From Armatimonadetes bacterium UBA5352 (GTDB lineage Bacteria; Armatimonadota; Zipacnadia; Zipacnadales; UBA5352), in contig DHPY01000014.1 in NCBI GenBank assembly GCA_002411015.1, forward strand, positions 38,611 through 71,529: a stretch of 32,919 nucleotides of DNA, read 5' to 3'. The position numbers and the translations under genes were made by a program. The notes beneath the pieces were generated by a model, which was not told the origin of the DNA, did not search any database, and saw only the letters and a program-made list of their open reading frames with translations. Shown here one piece after another: positions 1 to 8,491 of this stretch (position 1 is its first letter; each line of letters begins with the position of its first letter).

Positions 1-204
1 GGAGGGGCCGCCCGAGCGAAGCGAGGGTCCCGCGAAGCGGGAGGTTCCACCCCGGCCCGTCGGTGGGTGTGCATTGTGCGAACAGCGGGCCGGGGTGGAA
101 CCTGATCCCGCCTGGGGGCGGGATCACTCCTCGCTACGCTCGGAGCGGCCCCTCCTGAACGGCATACGGCGCGTCTGGGGCGGCATCCCGATGTGCGCAA
201 TACA
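1..204. repeat. Cloverleaf repeat element, copy 1 (left end missing)
   Basis: This is the first of three related elements. Outer arms at 1-26 and 127-155 pair over GGAGGGGCCGC and GAGCG/AGCGAGG with one bulge and one mismatch. They enclose three hairpins: 28-33/37-42 (TCCCGC, GAA loop), 43-59/86-102 (17 bp perfect, 26-nt loop) and 103-112/117-126 (10 bp perfect, TGGG loop). After a 34-nt spacer the element ends in GATGTGCGCAATACA (190-204), matching the terminal repeat of the other copies. The left terminal repeat would lie before base 1. No ORF is credible inside it. The folded structure is visible directly; what it does is unknown. Confidence 0.85.
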
Positions 205-238
205 TGGGCCGAAACGGAGAGGGCGAGAGGTCCGGCAG

Positions 239-1279
239 TTACACCCTCACCGGCGCCTTATCGCGATCTGACTGGAAGGCCGCGCCAAGGACCTCCAGCA
301 CCCGCACCGCGTCCTCGCCGGAGACGGAGGGATCTCGCCCCTCGCGGATCGCGTTCGCGAACTCCGTGAACTCCGCCGCCCAGGTGCGAACATACTTGAA
401 GCCGCTCAGCCGGGCGGGCGTGTCATCCGAGAACTGCGGGAGATGCGCGGTCTGCGGCACCGCGATCGTCGTCGGGTGAGCATACTGCGGCAGCGCGCGG
501 CTCTCCACGAAGATCTCGTCGCTCTCCCACTCCGCGCGCAGCCGCCCGGCACTGCCGATCACGTCGCACCAGCCGTAGCGCCCGCCCATGCGCTGGGAGG
601 TCAGCAGTTGCCCGAGCGCGCCGCCCTCGAAGCGGATGGCGAGCGACGCATCTGTCTCCACACTGCGATCCTCCGCCCAGTTGATCTGCGCGAAGACAGA
701 CTCGACCGGCGTGCCCGCCATCCAGAGCAGGAAGTCGAGCGCGTGCGTGCCGACGTAGTAGAGTGGTCCGCCGCCTCGATGGCGGTCGGCCAGCCAGCCG
801 CTCAGCCCGCCGATGAGCTGGCCGGCGGTCACGTGCGTCACCTCGCCCACGGCCCCCGCCTCCAGCAGCCGCCGCATCTCCAGCCGCTCAGGCAGGAAGC
901 GCAGCGTATAGCCGCACATGAGGCGCAGATCGCGCTTCCGAGCCTCCGCAACGAGCGCGCGCCCGTCGGCGGCGTTCAGCGCCATCGGCTTCTCAACCAG
1001 CGCATGCTTGCCCGCGCGGAGGGCGTCCATCGCGGAGGGCTGCAGGTGCTCGTGGGTGGTCGCGACGATCACGGCCTCGATCTCGGCCTCATCGAGCATC
1101 TCGGCGGCGTTACCGTAGGCCTACGCGTAGCCGAAGCGCGCGGCGAAGCCCTCAGCGCGCGCGGCGTTGAGGTCGGCGCAGGCGACAAGCTGCGCGCGGC
1201 CGCTGATTGCCGCGGCCTCGGAGAGATAGCCGCCCTGCCCACCGCAGCCGATCAGCCCCAGCTTTATGGCGTCAGACAT
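239..1279 (-). pseudogene. Gfo/Idh/MocA-family oxidoreductase with in-frame amber codon
   Basis: This would be an NAD(P)-dependent sugar or inositol dehydrogenase-like enzyme of 346 codons, the usual family length. Translation from ATG 1279 gives a Rossmann start with G-C-G-G-Q-G at residues 11-16 and an acidic position in ACADLN. Codon 53 is TAG (1121-1123). The frame then continues with AYGNAAEMLDEAE, the V-E-K-P motif (E96-K97-P98) and a complete C-terminal domain ending in TAA at 239. Family members normally have a sense codon at this point (FG-x-x-x-AYGNAAEML). A restart at ATG 1099 would lose the whole nucleotide-binding motif. TAG is used as a normal stop elsewhere in the window, so recoding is unlikely. 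Either one nonsense mutation (for example from AAG or CAG) or a sequence error explains it. The substrate cannot be told. Confidence 0.85.
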
Positions 1280-1300
1280 TGTGCTCTCCCCATCGGGTTA

Positions 1301-1390
1301 AGTAGTGCGGGCGCCCTCGCCCGCACTCAACGGCAGGTGGCTTGGAGGGACACGCCCGTTTCCTGGTGGGGCGAGGGCGCCCCACCTACT
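1301..1390. repeat. REPIN-like pair of inverted hairpins
   Basis: Two GC-rich hairpins lie 37 nt apart, upstream of the oxidoreductase start and downstream of the 1469-2407 gene. The first is 1304-1313/1318-1327 (AGTGCGGGCG, loop CCCT, 10 bp perfect). The second is 1365-1373/1378-1386 (GGTGGGGCG, loop AGGG, 9 bp perfect). The two are inverted copies of each other: both carry GGGCGCCCTCGCCC or its complement, and the outer edges are AGTAG and CTACT. This is the architecture of a REP doublet (REPIN). The rest of the 1391-1468 gap is a C-rich tract without a visible gene. Confidence 0.75.
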
Positions 1391-1468
1391 GAGCTCAGTT
1401 GCCCTTCCCCCGCCGTTTGCCGTCTCCGTTCCCCCCTTCCCCCTTCACCTCTCACCCTTTCCCGCCGT

Positions 1469-2407
1469 TCAGTCGGCGCCTCCGAGGATCCCGATGATCT
1501 CCCTCAGCCAGATGCTGTACTCCGCCGCGTGGTCGATGTAGATCAGCGGGATATCCGGCTCGTCGGGGTCGCGCCAGCCGCCCTCCGGGTATTGCGTCGC
1601 GAGCAGGAACGCGCCGAACGCGTACGCGCCGTTGCGGGCGCGGGCGTCGCCGGTGTTGAGGAAGTGGATGCAGGCCGCGAGGCTGCTCTTACCGGAGCCG
1701 ACGTTCGCGAAGTTATCCTCGGCGCACGCACGCTGCCACTCGAAGAAGCGCTCCGCGTAGTCGAGCCACCTCTGCTCGCCCGTGGCCTGGTAGAGCCGGC
1801 CCATGAGCATCCACGGCAGCCCGATCTCCCAGTACGCCTGACCGGTCTTCTCCAGGTCGATGTACTGTGCGTCCGCCGCCATGGCTTCCGTCAGGAGTTC
1901 GCCGTCGAGGGTCGTCTGGAAGTAGAACCGCCCCTCCTCCGGCTGATCGAGCAGCTTCGTGCACCATCCCGCGCAGCGTTCGGCTGCGGGGAGATCGCCG
2001 AAGTAGAGCGCGCTGACGCCCACCCACGCCGTCGCGAGCGCACGCAGGCGATCGTCAGCCGCGAAGTGCGGCAGGCCGCCGCAGTCCTTCTGCTGCTGGA
2101 GGATCCAGCGCATGACCGGGTGTGAGACGTCGAAGCGGCCCATCCGATGGCAGCCCTGGAACAGCCACGAAAGCTTGTAGACATCGCCGCCGTAGTCAGC
2201 CAGCACGAGCATGTCCGAAGCAATCCAGGTAATGAGCCGGTGCGCCTCCGCGAGCCGCCCGTTGATGCTCCAGGAGTAGGCCTGCTTGTGGTAGGCGTCG
2301 CGGATCGCCGGGTCCCAGATGAAGGAGCCATCGTGCTGCCTGAGGCGAAGCTGGTACTGCACCGCCCGCTCCGCCGCTTCACCAAAAGCACGTAGTCGAG
2401 GGTCCAT
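1469..2407 (-). CDS. Alpha/alpha-barrel protein, possibly glycan or terpene-cyclase-like fold
   Basis: A soluble 312-aa protein with repeated helical hairpins and Gly-Gly-Trp/Gly-Gly-Leu turns (QQQKDCGGLPHF, QYPEGGWRDPD), as in prenyltransferase/squalene-cyclase-like and six-hairpin glycosidase barrels. I cannot assign a reaction; the DxDD and DCTAE motifs of true terpene cyclases are absent. There is no signal peptide. ATG 2407 is chosen because AGGAGG lies 6 nt upstream, whereas the in-frame ATG at 2437 has no ribosome binding site. It is followed on the same strand, after the REPIN-like element, by the broken oxidoreductase, and it is divergent from the gene at 2614. That context suggests sugar metabolism, as an inference only. 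Confidence 0.7.
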   Translation of the reverse strand: MDPRLRAFGEAAERAVQYQLRLRQHDGSFIWDPAIRDAYHKQAYSWSINGRLAEAHRLITWIASDMLVLADYGGDVYKLSWLFQGCHRMGRFDVSHPVMRWILQQQKDCGGLPHFAADDRLRALATAWVGVSALYFGDLPAAERCAGWCTKLLDQPEEGRFYFQTTLDGELLTEAMAADAQYIDLEKTGQAYWEIGLPWMLMGRLYQATGEQRWLDYAERFFEWQRACAEDNFANVGSGKSSLAACIHFLNTGDARARNGAYAFGAFLLATQYPEGGWRDPDEPDIPLIYIDHAAEYSIWLREIIGILGGAD

Positions 2408-2613
2408 GGAGGTCCTCCTGAGGGACGTGCTACTCATGCCAATAGCCGCGCAGGTGCACGTCCCCGACGCGCTACGAAGGTCTGGCAGAATTCAGCCCCT
2501 CCCGCACCTCGACCTCCTCCTCCGCCAAGAAAAGCTACCTTCGGCGCAGGTATCAGGCACGGGGGCGGGCAATACCCCCCACACCAGCCGTTGCTCAGGA
2601 GGTGCAGGAGCTG

Positions 2614-3543
2614 ATGAGATCGGTGTGGACGCGTGCTGCTACGACCCTTGCACTGCTGGTTCTTGCGATCAGTTGCGCCGCCCCGCGGGACCTCGCCGCC
2701 CGGCGGATGGAACTCCTGAAGCGCGACGTTACCGTCGAGACGCTGGCGGCTGCCCTCGACAGCCGCGACGCGCTCGTTGCGCGCACCGCCGCCCGCGTGC
2801 TGCCCTCGAAGGGCCCCTCCGCCATCGCTGGGCTGCAGAAGGCCCTTCGGAACCGGGACATGCTGGTGCGGCGCAGTGCCGCGATGAACCTCCATGAGCT
2901 TGGCGAGGCGGCGCTCCCTCTCATAGAACAGGCGCTCCGCGATGACAACGAGTTCGTGCGCCAGGGCGCGGTGTTCGCGCTCATCGCAATGAAGCCATCG
3001 GCAGGCCGCGAGGCGCTGATCGAGGGTGCCATCGGCGACGAGAGCGCGCTCGTGCAGCGCGCCGCGGTGATGGCGAGCCGCTCCTCCTACCGCGTCGCGG
3101 AAAGCATCCCGCTCCCGAAGACCGGCTGGCTCTTCCGCACCGACGCCGGCGAGGTCGGGCGGGAGCAGGAGTGGTTTGCTGCGCATCTCGACGAGACCGG
3201 CTGGGAGCCGATCGAGATCGAGCGCTTCTGGGAGGAACAGGGGCCCGAGAGCGGCACCGGCTGGTATCGCCTCGCGCTCGACCTCGCTGACCGAGAGCCA
3301 CCCGCGCGGGCGCAGCTTGACTTCCAGGCGGTGGATGAATCCACCTGGGTGTGGGTGAACGGGGAGCTCGCGGGCGAGCACGATCTCGGCCCCGACGGCT
3401 GGGAGAAGCCGTTCCGCATAGATGTCACCGGCAGGCTCAAGTGGGGGGAGCGCAACCAGATCACGGTCCGCGTCTACAACACCGCGATGGCGGGCGGGAT
3501 CTGGAAGCCGGTCAGCATCGTGCTGCTCGAGCCCGCGGAATAA
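2614..3543 (+). CDS. HEAT-repeat lipoprotein with GH2-like jelly-roll domain
   Basis: A secreted, probably lipid-anchored protein of 309 aa. Residues 1-20 form a signal sequence and LAISC gives a lipobox-like end at Cys21. Residues of about 35-155 are helical HEAT/PBS-type repeats (LAAALDSRDALVARTAARVL and similar units spaced about 30 residues). The C-terminal half is a galactose-binding-like jelly roll of the GH2 sugar-binding type (GWYRLALDL, STWVWVNGELAGEHDLG, NQITVRVYNTAMAGGIWKPV). No catalytic domain is present, so it probably binds glycan or a partner. ATG 2614 has AGGAGG 11 nt upstream; a GTG at 2602 sits inside that site. It ends 60 nt before the large secreted protein at 3604, with which it probably forms an operon. 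Confidence 0.75.
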   Translation: MRSVWTRAATTLALLVLAISCAAPRDLAARRMELLKRDVTVETLAAALDSRDALVARTAARVLPSKGPSAIAGLQKALRNRDMLVRRSAAMNLHELGEAALPLIEQALRDDNEFVRQGAVFALIAMKPSAGREALIEGAIGDESALVQRAAVMASRSSYRVAESIPLPKTGWLFRTDAGEVGREQEWFAAHLDETGWEPIEIERFWEEQGPESGTGWYRLALDLADREPPARAQLDFQAVDESTWVWVNGELAGEHDLGPDGWEKPFRIDVTGRLKWGERNQITVRVYNTAMAGGIWKPVSIVLLEPAE

Positions 3544-3603
3544 TGCAAACCAGCCGGCACGGGCCGGAGAGAAGCGTCATTCTGAGCCGAGGAGTTGATC
3601 GCG

Positions 3604-6600
3604 TTGCGTCTGCTGCCGACGACGCTGATACTGCTGCTGATGGTTTGTTCTTTGGGCCTCGCACAGGAGGAGGGAACGCAGGTGCGGCTTGCCGAGCCGT
3701 TCATGACCGAGTACTCCGGCGATGACGCCACGGGCGAACATGTCATCGCCCTCTGGCAGTTCAACCAGCCTGATCCGACCGCGGATGCGTCGGGAAAGGG
3801 CCACACGGCCACCCTCGCGGGCGGTGAGTTCGTAGAGGAGGGGCGGTTCGGCGGAGGCGCGCTGCGCAGCGCCGCGGGCTATCCTGTGGTCGATGAACAG
3901 CACCGCGTCAACGTCGCCTCTGCGCCTGACCTCAGCCCCGCAGGCCCCTTCACCGTGGAGATGTGGATCAGGCCCGATGACGGGCTCAACTCGGAGTACC
4001 CGACTTCGATCCTGCTCGACAAGAAGTACGTGTCAGACGCCGACTACCAGCTCGAGCTGAGCGCTGAGACCGGGCCAGGCATGAGGCGACTGAGCATGCA
4101 CCTTGGCTTCGGCACCGAGAGCGCGACCTGGCGCTCCGACGCATTCCCGGTGACGGTCGGCGAGTGGCGGCATATCGCCTTCACCTACGACGGTAACGGC
4201 ACCGGCGCGTTCTTCGTGGATGGCTCGGCCGCCGGCTCGGAGACCAAGACCGGCTACGGGCCAACCGCCGCGGGAGGGCGCGCGCTGTCCATCGGGGATC
4301 GTGGCGGCAGCCTCTACCATGGCTTCCCGGGGCTCATCGACCAGGTCCGGCTCGCCAGCGAGGTCCTCGAGTTCCGCCCCGCGGGCTTCGCGCTGGCCTC
4401 TGACCGCACGGTCTTCGTGCGCATGGAGGAGGTCCAGCCCGTCCGCTTCACAGTGACGAACCAGACGCGCGAGCCGCTCGAGGGCGCGACGGTGCGCGTC
4501 AGCCTCGACGGCATGCCTCTGGTCACCCAGCAGCTTGCGGCGATCCGTTCCGGCGAGAGCGCTGAGGTCGCGGTGCCGATCGACACCAGCCTCCGCCCCG
4601 ATGACTACACCATTGCCGCCACAGTCCAGATCGGCGGCGACGCCCCGTTCACCTCAACTGAGCGCTTCGATATCACCATCGTCCCGCGCCAGACCCCCAA
4701 CCGGATGCCGGTGGTCATGTGGGGCGGCGCGGCGGCGGGTCCAAGTCGCGACTGGCTCCAGCGCATTGGCTTCACGCACCTGATCGGCCTCGGCGCCGAT
4801 TTCCAGGCGATCTGGGACGCTGGCGGCCCGACTGCGGCCGGCACCCCCGAGGCGATCGCGGCCAACCGCGAGAACATGGACGACCTGCTGCGCCGCAACA
4901 TGCGCGTGGTCTCGAGCCTCTCACCAGGCCGCTGGGCAGCCGGACAGGCTGAGTACCGGCGCATCAACCAGGAGGGTGAGCCCTACGAGGACAGCGTCTG
5001 CGGCCAGTTCCCGCGAATCCAGCAGTTCATGAACGATGTGGGCGCTTCCGTGGCGCAGACCTACGGCGATCACCCGGCCTTCGACTCGGCGCTGATCCAC
5101 ACCGAGGTCCGTGGATCATCGCACACCTGCTTCCATGAAGAGGATCGGGCGGCATTCCGCGAGTTTGCGGGCTACGATATCCCTGAGGGCGTCGAGGATA
5201 TGCGCGGCACCCATTACGAGACCATAGATACCTTCCCGGCGAACCGCGTCATCCCCGACGACTACCCGCTCTACGTCTACTACCGCTGGATCTGGGACGA
5301 GGGCGACGGCTGGAACGAGATGCACTCGCAGCTTCATGACGGTCTGCATGAGGGGCAGGGCGAGGACTTCTGGACCTTCCACGACCCCGCCGTGCGCACC
5401 GCGAAGGTCTACGGCCAGGGCGGGGATGTGGACTACCTCTCCCAGTGGACCTACTCCTATCCCGACCCGCTGCGCATCGGCCTCGCGACCGAGGAGATGC
5501 TCCAGATGGTCAAGGGCGCGGATCGCCCGGACCAGCAGGTCATGAAGATGACCCAGATTATCTGGTATCGCTCGCAGACCGCACCCGAGCCCGGCGAAGA
5601 GGCCGTCCAGCAGGGCGCCGAGTTCTCCGACCAGGACGTGCGCCCGCAGGGGACCGGCACCGTGGACGCAAGCGGACGCTACGTCGCCCAGTGGGAGCGC
5701 GAGATCCCCGACGCCCGCTTCATCACAATCGCGCCGATGCAGATGCGCGAGGCCTTCTGGACCAAGATCGCCCGCCCGATCAAGGGCATCATGTATCACG
5801 GTATCGGCTCGCTGCTGCCGGATATCGTCGGCGGCTCCTACCAGTACACCCATCCGCAGACCAAGTATGAGCTGCAGAACCTCTGCGAGACGGTTGTGCA
5901 GCCGCTGGGGCCGACCCTCGTGCAGGTGCCGGCCCGCCAGAGTGATGTAGCGCTGCTCGAGAGCTTCGCCTCGGAGATGTTCGCCCGCAAGGGCACCTGG
6001 GGCTGGAACGGTGGTTGGATCGGCGAGATGTGGCTGATCTGCAACTACGCGGGCCTGCAGGCTGAGGTCGTCTTCGATGAGACCATCCAGCAGAACGGTC
6101 TCGATGGCTACCGCGTGCTCGTGATGCCGGATTGCGACGTGCTCACGGAGAGCATGGTTGAGGCTATCCAGGCCTTCCAGGCACGCGGCGGGATCGTTGT
6201 GGGCGACGAGAACACCTGCCCCGCGATCACCCCGGACATCCTCGTGGAGACGCACTCGCGGCCGAGCGAGGCCGACGTGGCGCGGGCGCTCAATGTGGAG
6301 AAGGCCCTCGCCCTCCGCGAGCAGCTTGATCCCCACTACGATCGCTACGCCGACTCCTCGAACCCGGACGTGGTCCCCTACGTGCGCAGCTACGGCACCA
6401 CCGACTACCTCTTCGCGGTCAATGACCGCCGCGAGTATGGCCTCTACGTGGGCCACCACAAGCTCGTCATGGAGGATGGCCTGCCGAGCGATGCCACCCT
6501 CGAGATCGCCCGCGACGGCTACGTCTACGACCTGGTGGATCACCGCGAGGTCAACGCCGGCGGCGACGGCGCCACGAGCATAGACTGGCACTTCGGCCCC

Positions 6601-6936
6601 GGCGAGGGCCTCGTCTTCATGGTCACCGAGCGCCCGATCACCTCGGTCCGCCTGAACGCTCCCGAGCAGGCAGCGCCAGGCGAGAGCGTCACCATCTCGG
6701 CCGCGGTGCTTGGCGACAACGGCCAGCCGGTGGACGCGATCGTGCCGCTGCGGGTGCAGATCTTCGACCCGAGCGGCGAAGAGGCCGAGTTCAGCGGCTA
6801 CTACGGCGCGAAGGATGGCGCGGTGGAGATAGACCTCAACCTCGCGAGCAATGACGCGCCGGGCATGTGGCAGATCCGAGTGCAGGAGCTGGCGTCCGGC
6901 AAGACCGCGAACGCCTACATGCGAGTCGGAGCCTGA
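3604..6936 (+). CDS. Large secreted LamG / TIM-barrel glycoside-hydrolase-like protein
   Basis: A 1110-aa exported protein. An N-terminal signal (RLLPTTLILLLMVCSLGLAQ) is followed by a LamG/concanavalin-A-like domain (about residues 35-260, with ALWQFNQP, FTVEMWIRP and WRHIAFTYDG), an Ig/CARDB-like domain (about 262-365), a TIM-barrel region from about 367 (MPVVMWGGAAAG, GFTHLIGLGADFQAIWD), a glutaminase-like flavodoxin domain typical of beta-galactosidase trimerisation regions (about 797-880, GYRVLVMPDCDVLTESMVEAIQAF) and a C-terminal Ig-like domain (about 1010-1110). The probable role is attack on an extracellular polysaccharide; I cannot name a GH family or the catalytic acids. The start is TTG 3604, 10 nt after GAGGAG; a TTG at 3595 abuts that site. 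The gene ends at a strong terminator. Confidence 0.75.
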   Translation: MRLLPTTLILLLMVCSLGLAQEEGTQVRLAEPFMTEYSGDDATGEHVIALWQFNQPDPTADASGKGHTATLAGGEFVEEGRFGGGALRSAAGYPVVDEQHRVNVASAPDLSPAGPFTVEMWIRPDDGLNSEYPTSILLDKKYVSDADYQLELSAETGPGMRRLSMHLGFGTESATWRSDAFPVTVGEWRHIAFTYDGNGTGAFFVDGSAAGSETKTGYGPTAAGGRALSIGDRGGSLYHGFPGLIDQVRLASEVLEFRPAGFALASDRTVFVRMEEVQPVRFTVTNQTREPLEGATVRVSLDGMPLVTQQLAAIRSGESAEVAVPIDTSLRPDDYTIAATVQIGGDAPFTSTERFDITIVPRQTPNRMPVVMWGGAAAGPSRDWLQRIGFTHLIGLGADFQAIWDAGGPTAAGTPEAIAANRENMDDLLRRNMRVVSSLSPGRWAAGQAEYRRINQEGEPYEDSVCGQFPRIQQFMNDVGASVAQTYGDHPAFDSALIHTEVRGSSHTCFHEEDRAAFREFAGYDIPEGVEDMRGTHYETIDTFPANRVIPDDYPLYVYYRWIWDEGDGWNEMHSQLHDGLHEGQGEDFWTFHDPAVRTAKVYGQGGDVDYLSQWTYSYPDPLRIGLATEEMLQMVKGADRPDQQVMKMTQIIWYRSQTAPEPGEEAVQQGAEFSDQDVRPQGTGTVDASGRYVAQWEREIPDARFITIAPMQMREAFWTKIARPIKGIMYHGIGSLLPDIVGGSYQYTHPQTKYELQNLCETVVQPLGPTLVQVPARQSDVALLESFASEMFARKGTWGWNGGWIGEMWLICNYAGLQAEVVFDETIQQNGLDGYRVLVMPDCDVLTESMVEAIQAFQARGGIVVGDENTCPAITPDILVETHSRPSEADVARALNVEKALALREQLDPHYDRYADSSNPDVVPYVRSYGTTDYLFAVNDRREYGLYVGHHKLVMEDGLPSDATLEIARDGYVYDLVDHREVNAGGDGATSIDWHFGPGEGLVFMVTERPITSVRLNAPEQAAPGESVTISAAVLGDNGQPVDAIVPLRVQIFDPSGEEAEFSGYYGAKDGAVEIDLNLASNDAPGMWQIRVQELASGKTANAYMRVGA

Positions 6937-6963
6937 AGGTGACGGGTGAAGCGTGAAACGCAA

Positions 6964-7001
6964 GCAGCGGCGGCCTCATGAGAGGCCGCCGCTGCGCTTT
7001 T
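6964..7001 (+). terminator. Intrinsic terminator after the large secreted protein
   Basis: GCAGCGGCGGCCTC (6964-6977) pairs perfectly with 6982-6995 around an ATGA loop, followed by GCTTTT. It starts 27 nt after the stop of the upstream plus-strand gene and lies before the end of the convergent msrB gene. Confidence 0.85.
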
Positions 7002-7024
7002 GTGCCGTAGGTGCGTCGATCCTG

Positions 7025-7597
7025 CTACTCGACCGGCTCCACCAGCTCCGGCTTCCACTCAAGTGCTACCGAGTTGATGCAGAAGCGCATCCCGGTCGGT
7101 TTCGGGCCGTCGCGGAAGACATGCCCGAGATGCGCGCCGCAGCGGTTGCAGAGAACCTCCGTGCGCACCATCCCGTAGCTGCGATCGGTCTTCGTGTCAA
7201 TGCGCTCCGGCCCTACGGGCTGGAAGTAGCTCGGCCAGCCGGTGCCGGACTCGAACTTCGCGCCCGACGCAAACAGCGGGTTGCCGCAGCACACACAGTG
7301 GTAGACGCCCTCGCGGTGATCGTTCCAGAACTCCCCGGTGAACGCGCACTCAGTGCCGCCATGCCGGGTGACCTGGTACTGCTCCTCCGTGAGGATCGCC
7401 CGCCACTCCTCTTCGGTCTTCTGCACCGGGTACTGCTTCTCAGCCATGACTGCCACCCCACTCTCCTCCACGGTAGCCGCTTCCTCAGCGGCCGCTTTGC
7501 GGGTAAGCGTCAGTATGATCGCGAGAACCACGAGGAGGATGACCGCCATGACGACCACCCGCAGCGCGGTTCCCGCCCACTTTCCGTAGTCCGCCAT
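7025..7597 (-). CDS. msrB: Peptide methionine (R)-S-oxide reductase, membrane-anchored
   Basis: This enzyme reduces methionine-R-sulfoxide in damaged proteins. The 190-aa protein has a transmembrane anchor at residues 10-31, so the catalytic domain (about 56-185) probably faces the periplasm or outside. Zinc-binding CxxC pairs are C101/C104 and C150/C153. The catalytic Cys is C173 in R-F-C-I-N. The family signatures GTEcAFTGEFW and SGTGWPSYFQP are present. ATG 7597 has AAGGAGG 5 nt upstream; the longer in-frame extension has none. The stop is TAG. It follows the PIN gene on the same strand after 80 nt and converges with the plus-strand gene ending at 6936. Confidence 0.93.
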   Translation of the reverse strand: MADYGKWAGTALRVVVMAVILLVVLAIILTLTRKAAAEEAATVEESGVAVMAEKQYPVQKTEEEWRAILTEEQYQVTRHGGTECAFTGEFWNDHREGVYHCVCCGNPLFASGAKFESGTGWPSYFQPVGPERIDTKTDRSYGMVRTEVLCNRCGAHLGHVFRDGPKPTGMRFCINSVALEWKPELVEPVE

Positions 7598-7677
7598 CTC
7601 CGCCTCCTTCGCCAAAGACACCTCACTCCGAGGGTACTGACGAATCCGGGGGCGGGAAGGTTGCGCTGTGAGGCGCA

Positions 7678-8217
7678 CTACTGGTCGATGCGGTATGACA
7701 CGATCGGGACCGGGCTGTCTTCAAGCGACTGAAAGTGCCTGTCATGCGTCAGGATCGCATCCATGCCGGAGGTGGCAGCTATGACCAGATGGGCCTGATC
7801 GGCGGAGCAGAGCGGGAACCGGTGCATGAAGACCGGGTACATGCTGCACGCCTCCTCGTCGGCGGAGGCGATGCGGAGCCATGGCTCACGCAGCAACAAC
7901 CCGATTGATCGAGCGACCTCGCTCCGTACCGTTTCGTGCGCTCGGGGCTTATCCGAGCGGTGCCAGGCGCCCTTGCCATGCGTCATATCAAAGAATGAGC
8001 CGGCTAATTGCCACGCCAGTTCGCTCAGGACAAGGGCCGACGCGAAGCCCGAGGCCAGGCCTGCACGATGCACAACGCGCAGTTCCTTTGCCGTCCGAAC
8101 CGCGTCACTGTGATCCCTGTCCGTGTCGACAAGGTAGGCGAACAGGAACTGGGTATCGAGATAGATCCGCTTGGGCAGCCGTGGGTCTGCCCCCGCATCA
8201 GCCGGTTCGCTGCTCAT
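7678..8217 (-). CDS. PIN-domain nuclease, VapC-like toxin candidate
   Basis: A 179-aa PIN-domain protein. The four acidic positions expected for metal-dependent RNase activity are visible: D21 (YLDTQF), E66 (LSELAW), D140 (SADQAH) and D159 (LTHDRHF). VapC toxins are usually about 130-150 aa; this one has an insertion of about 35 residues between the second and third acids (the MTHGKGAWHRSDKPRAHE region). GAGGG precedes ATG 8217. The start overlaps the end of the small upstream ORF by 20 nt, an arrangement typical of coupled antitoxin-toxin pairs. Stop TAG. The target RNA is unknown. Confidence 0.8.
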   Translation of the reverse strand: MSSEPADAGADPRLPKRIYLDTQFLFAYLVDTDRDHSDAVRTAKELRVVHRAGLASGFASALVLSELAWQLAGSFFDMTHGKGAWHRSDKPRAHETVRSEVARSIGLLLREPWLRIASADEEACSMYPVFMHRFPLCSADQAHLVIAATSGMDAILTHDRHFQSLEDSPVPIVSYRIDQ

Positions 8218-8416
8218 ACATGCCCTCTTTGTAGTACTCAGAACTCACCGGAAAGCCGGGTTTCACTATGCCACACGCCGGTCCATCCGGCTCCTCTGCG
8301 ATCAGCAAGTCGAGGATGCGCCTATCCAGCACCACCTCGTGCTCGCGCACTTCGATGATCGCGTCGTCGACCGTCAGCTTCTTCTTCGGGCGATCCTCGG
8401 TCTGCTCCTGGGCCAT
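8198..8416 (-). CDS. Small protein upstream of PIN gene, possible antitoxin
   Basis: A 72-aa charged protein (MAQEQTEDRPKKKLTVDDAI...) ending in YEQRTG. I do not recognise the family: there is no clear AbrB, RHH or Phd fold signature. The start at ATG 8416 is favoured by AAGGAG at 9 nt; the ORF stays open to 8467 but has no site there. Its last 20 nt overlap the start of the PIN gene, so the two are probably co-translated. Antitoxin function is inferred only from position and size. Confidence 0.6.
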   Translation of the reverse strand: MAQEQTEDRPKKKLTVDDAIIEVREHEVVLDRRILDLLIAEEPDGPACGIVKPGFPVSSEYYKEGMYEQRTG

Positions 8417-8491
8417 CAGTCGGCACTCCTTCCGTGCTCCCTCCACCTCAATCATACCCATCGGCAACGTCGCTGTCGAGGGCTCGCACGC

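Noticed and set aside
1..204. CRISPR array or prophage attachment site
   Set aside because: The copies are about 14-18 kb apart with no spacer periodicity, and no integrase or phage gene is present.
1121..1123. Amber as a pyrrolysine codon or reassigned sense codon
   Set aside because: TAG terminates msrB, the PIN gene, the regulator and the SGNH gene tail here, and the enzyme family has no pyrrolysine.
443..2125. 560-codon plus-strand open frame
   Set aside because: It runs antisense to both the oxidoreductase and the alpha/alpha-barrel gene, and crosses the REPIN-like element.
5116..6963. 615-codon minus-strand open frame
   Set aside because: It is a GC-driven shadow of the 3604-6936 gene with low-complexity translation and no recognisable domain or start signal.
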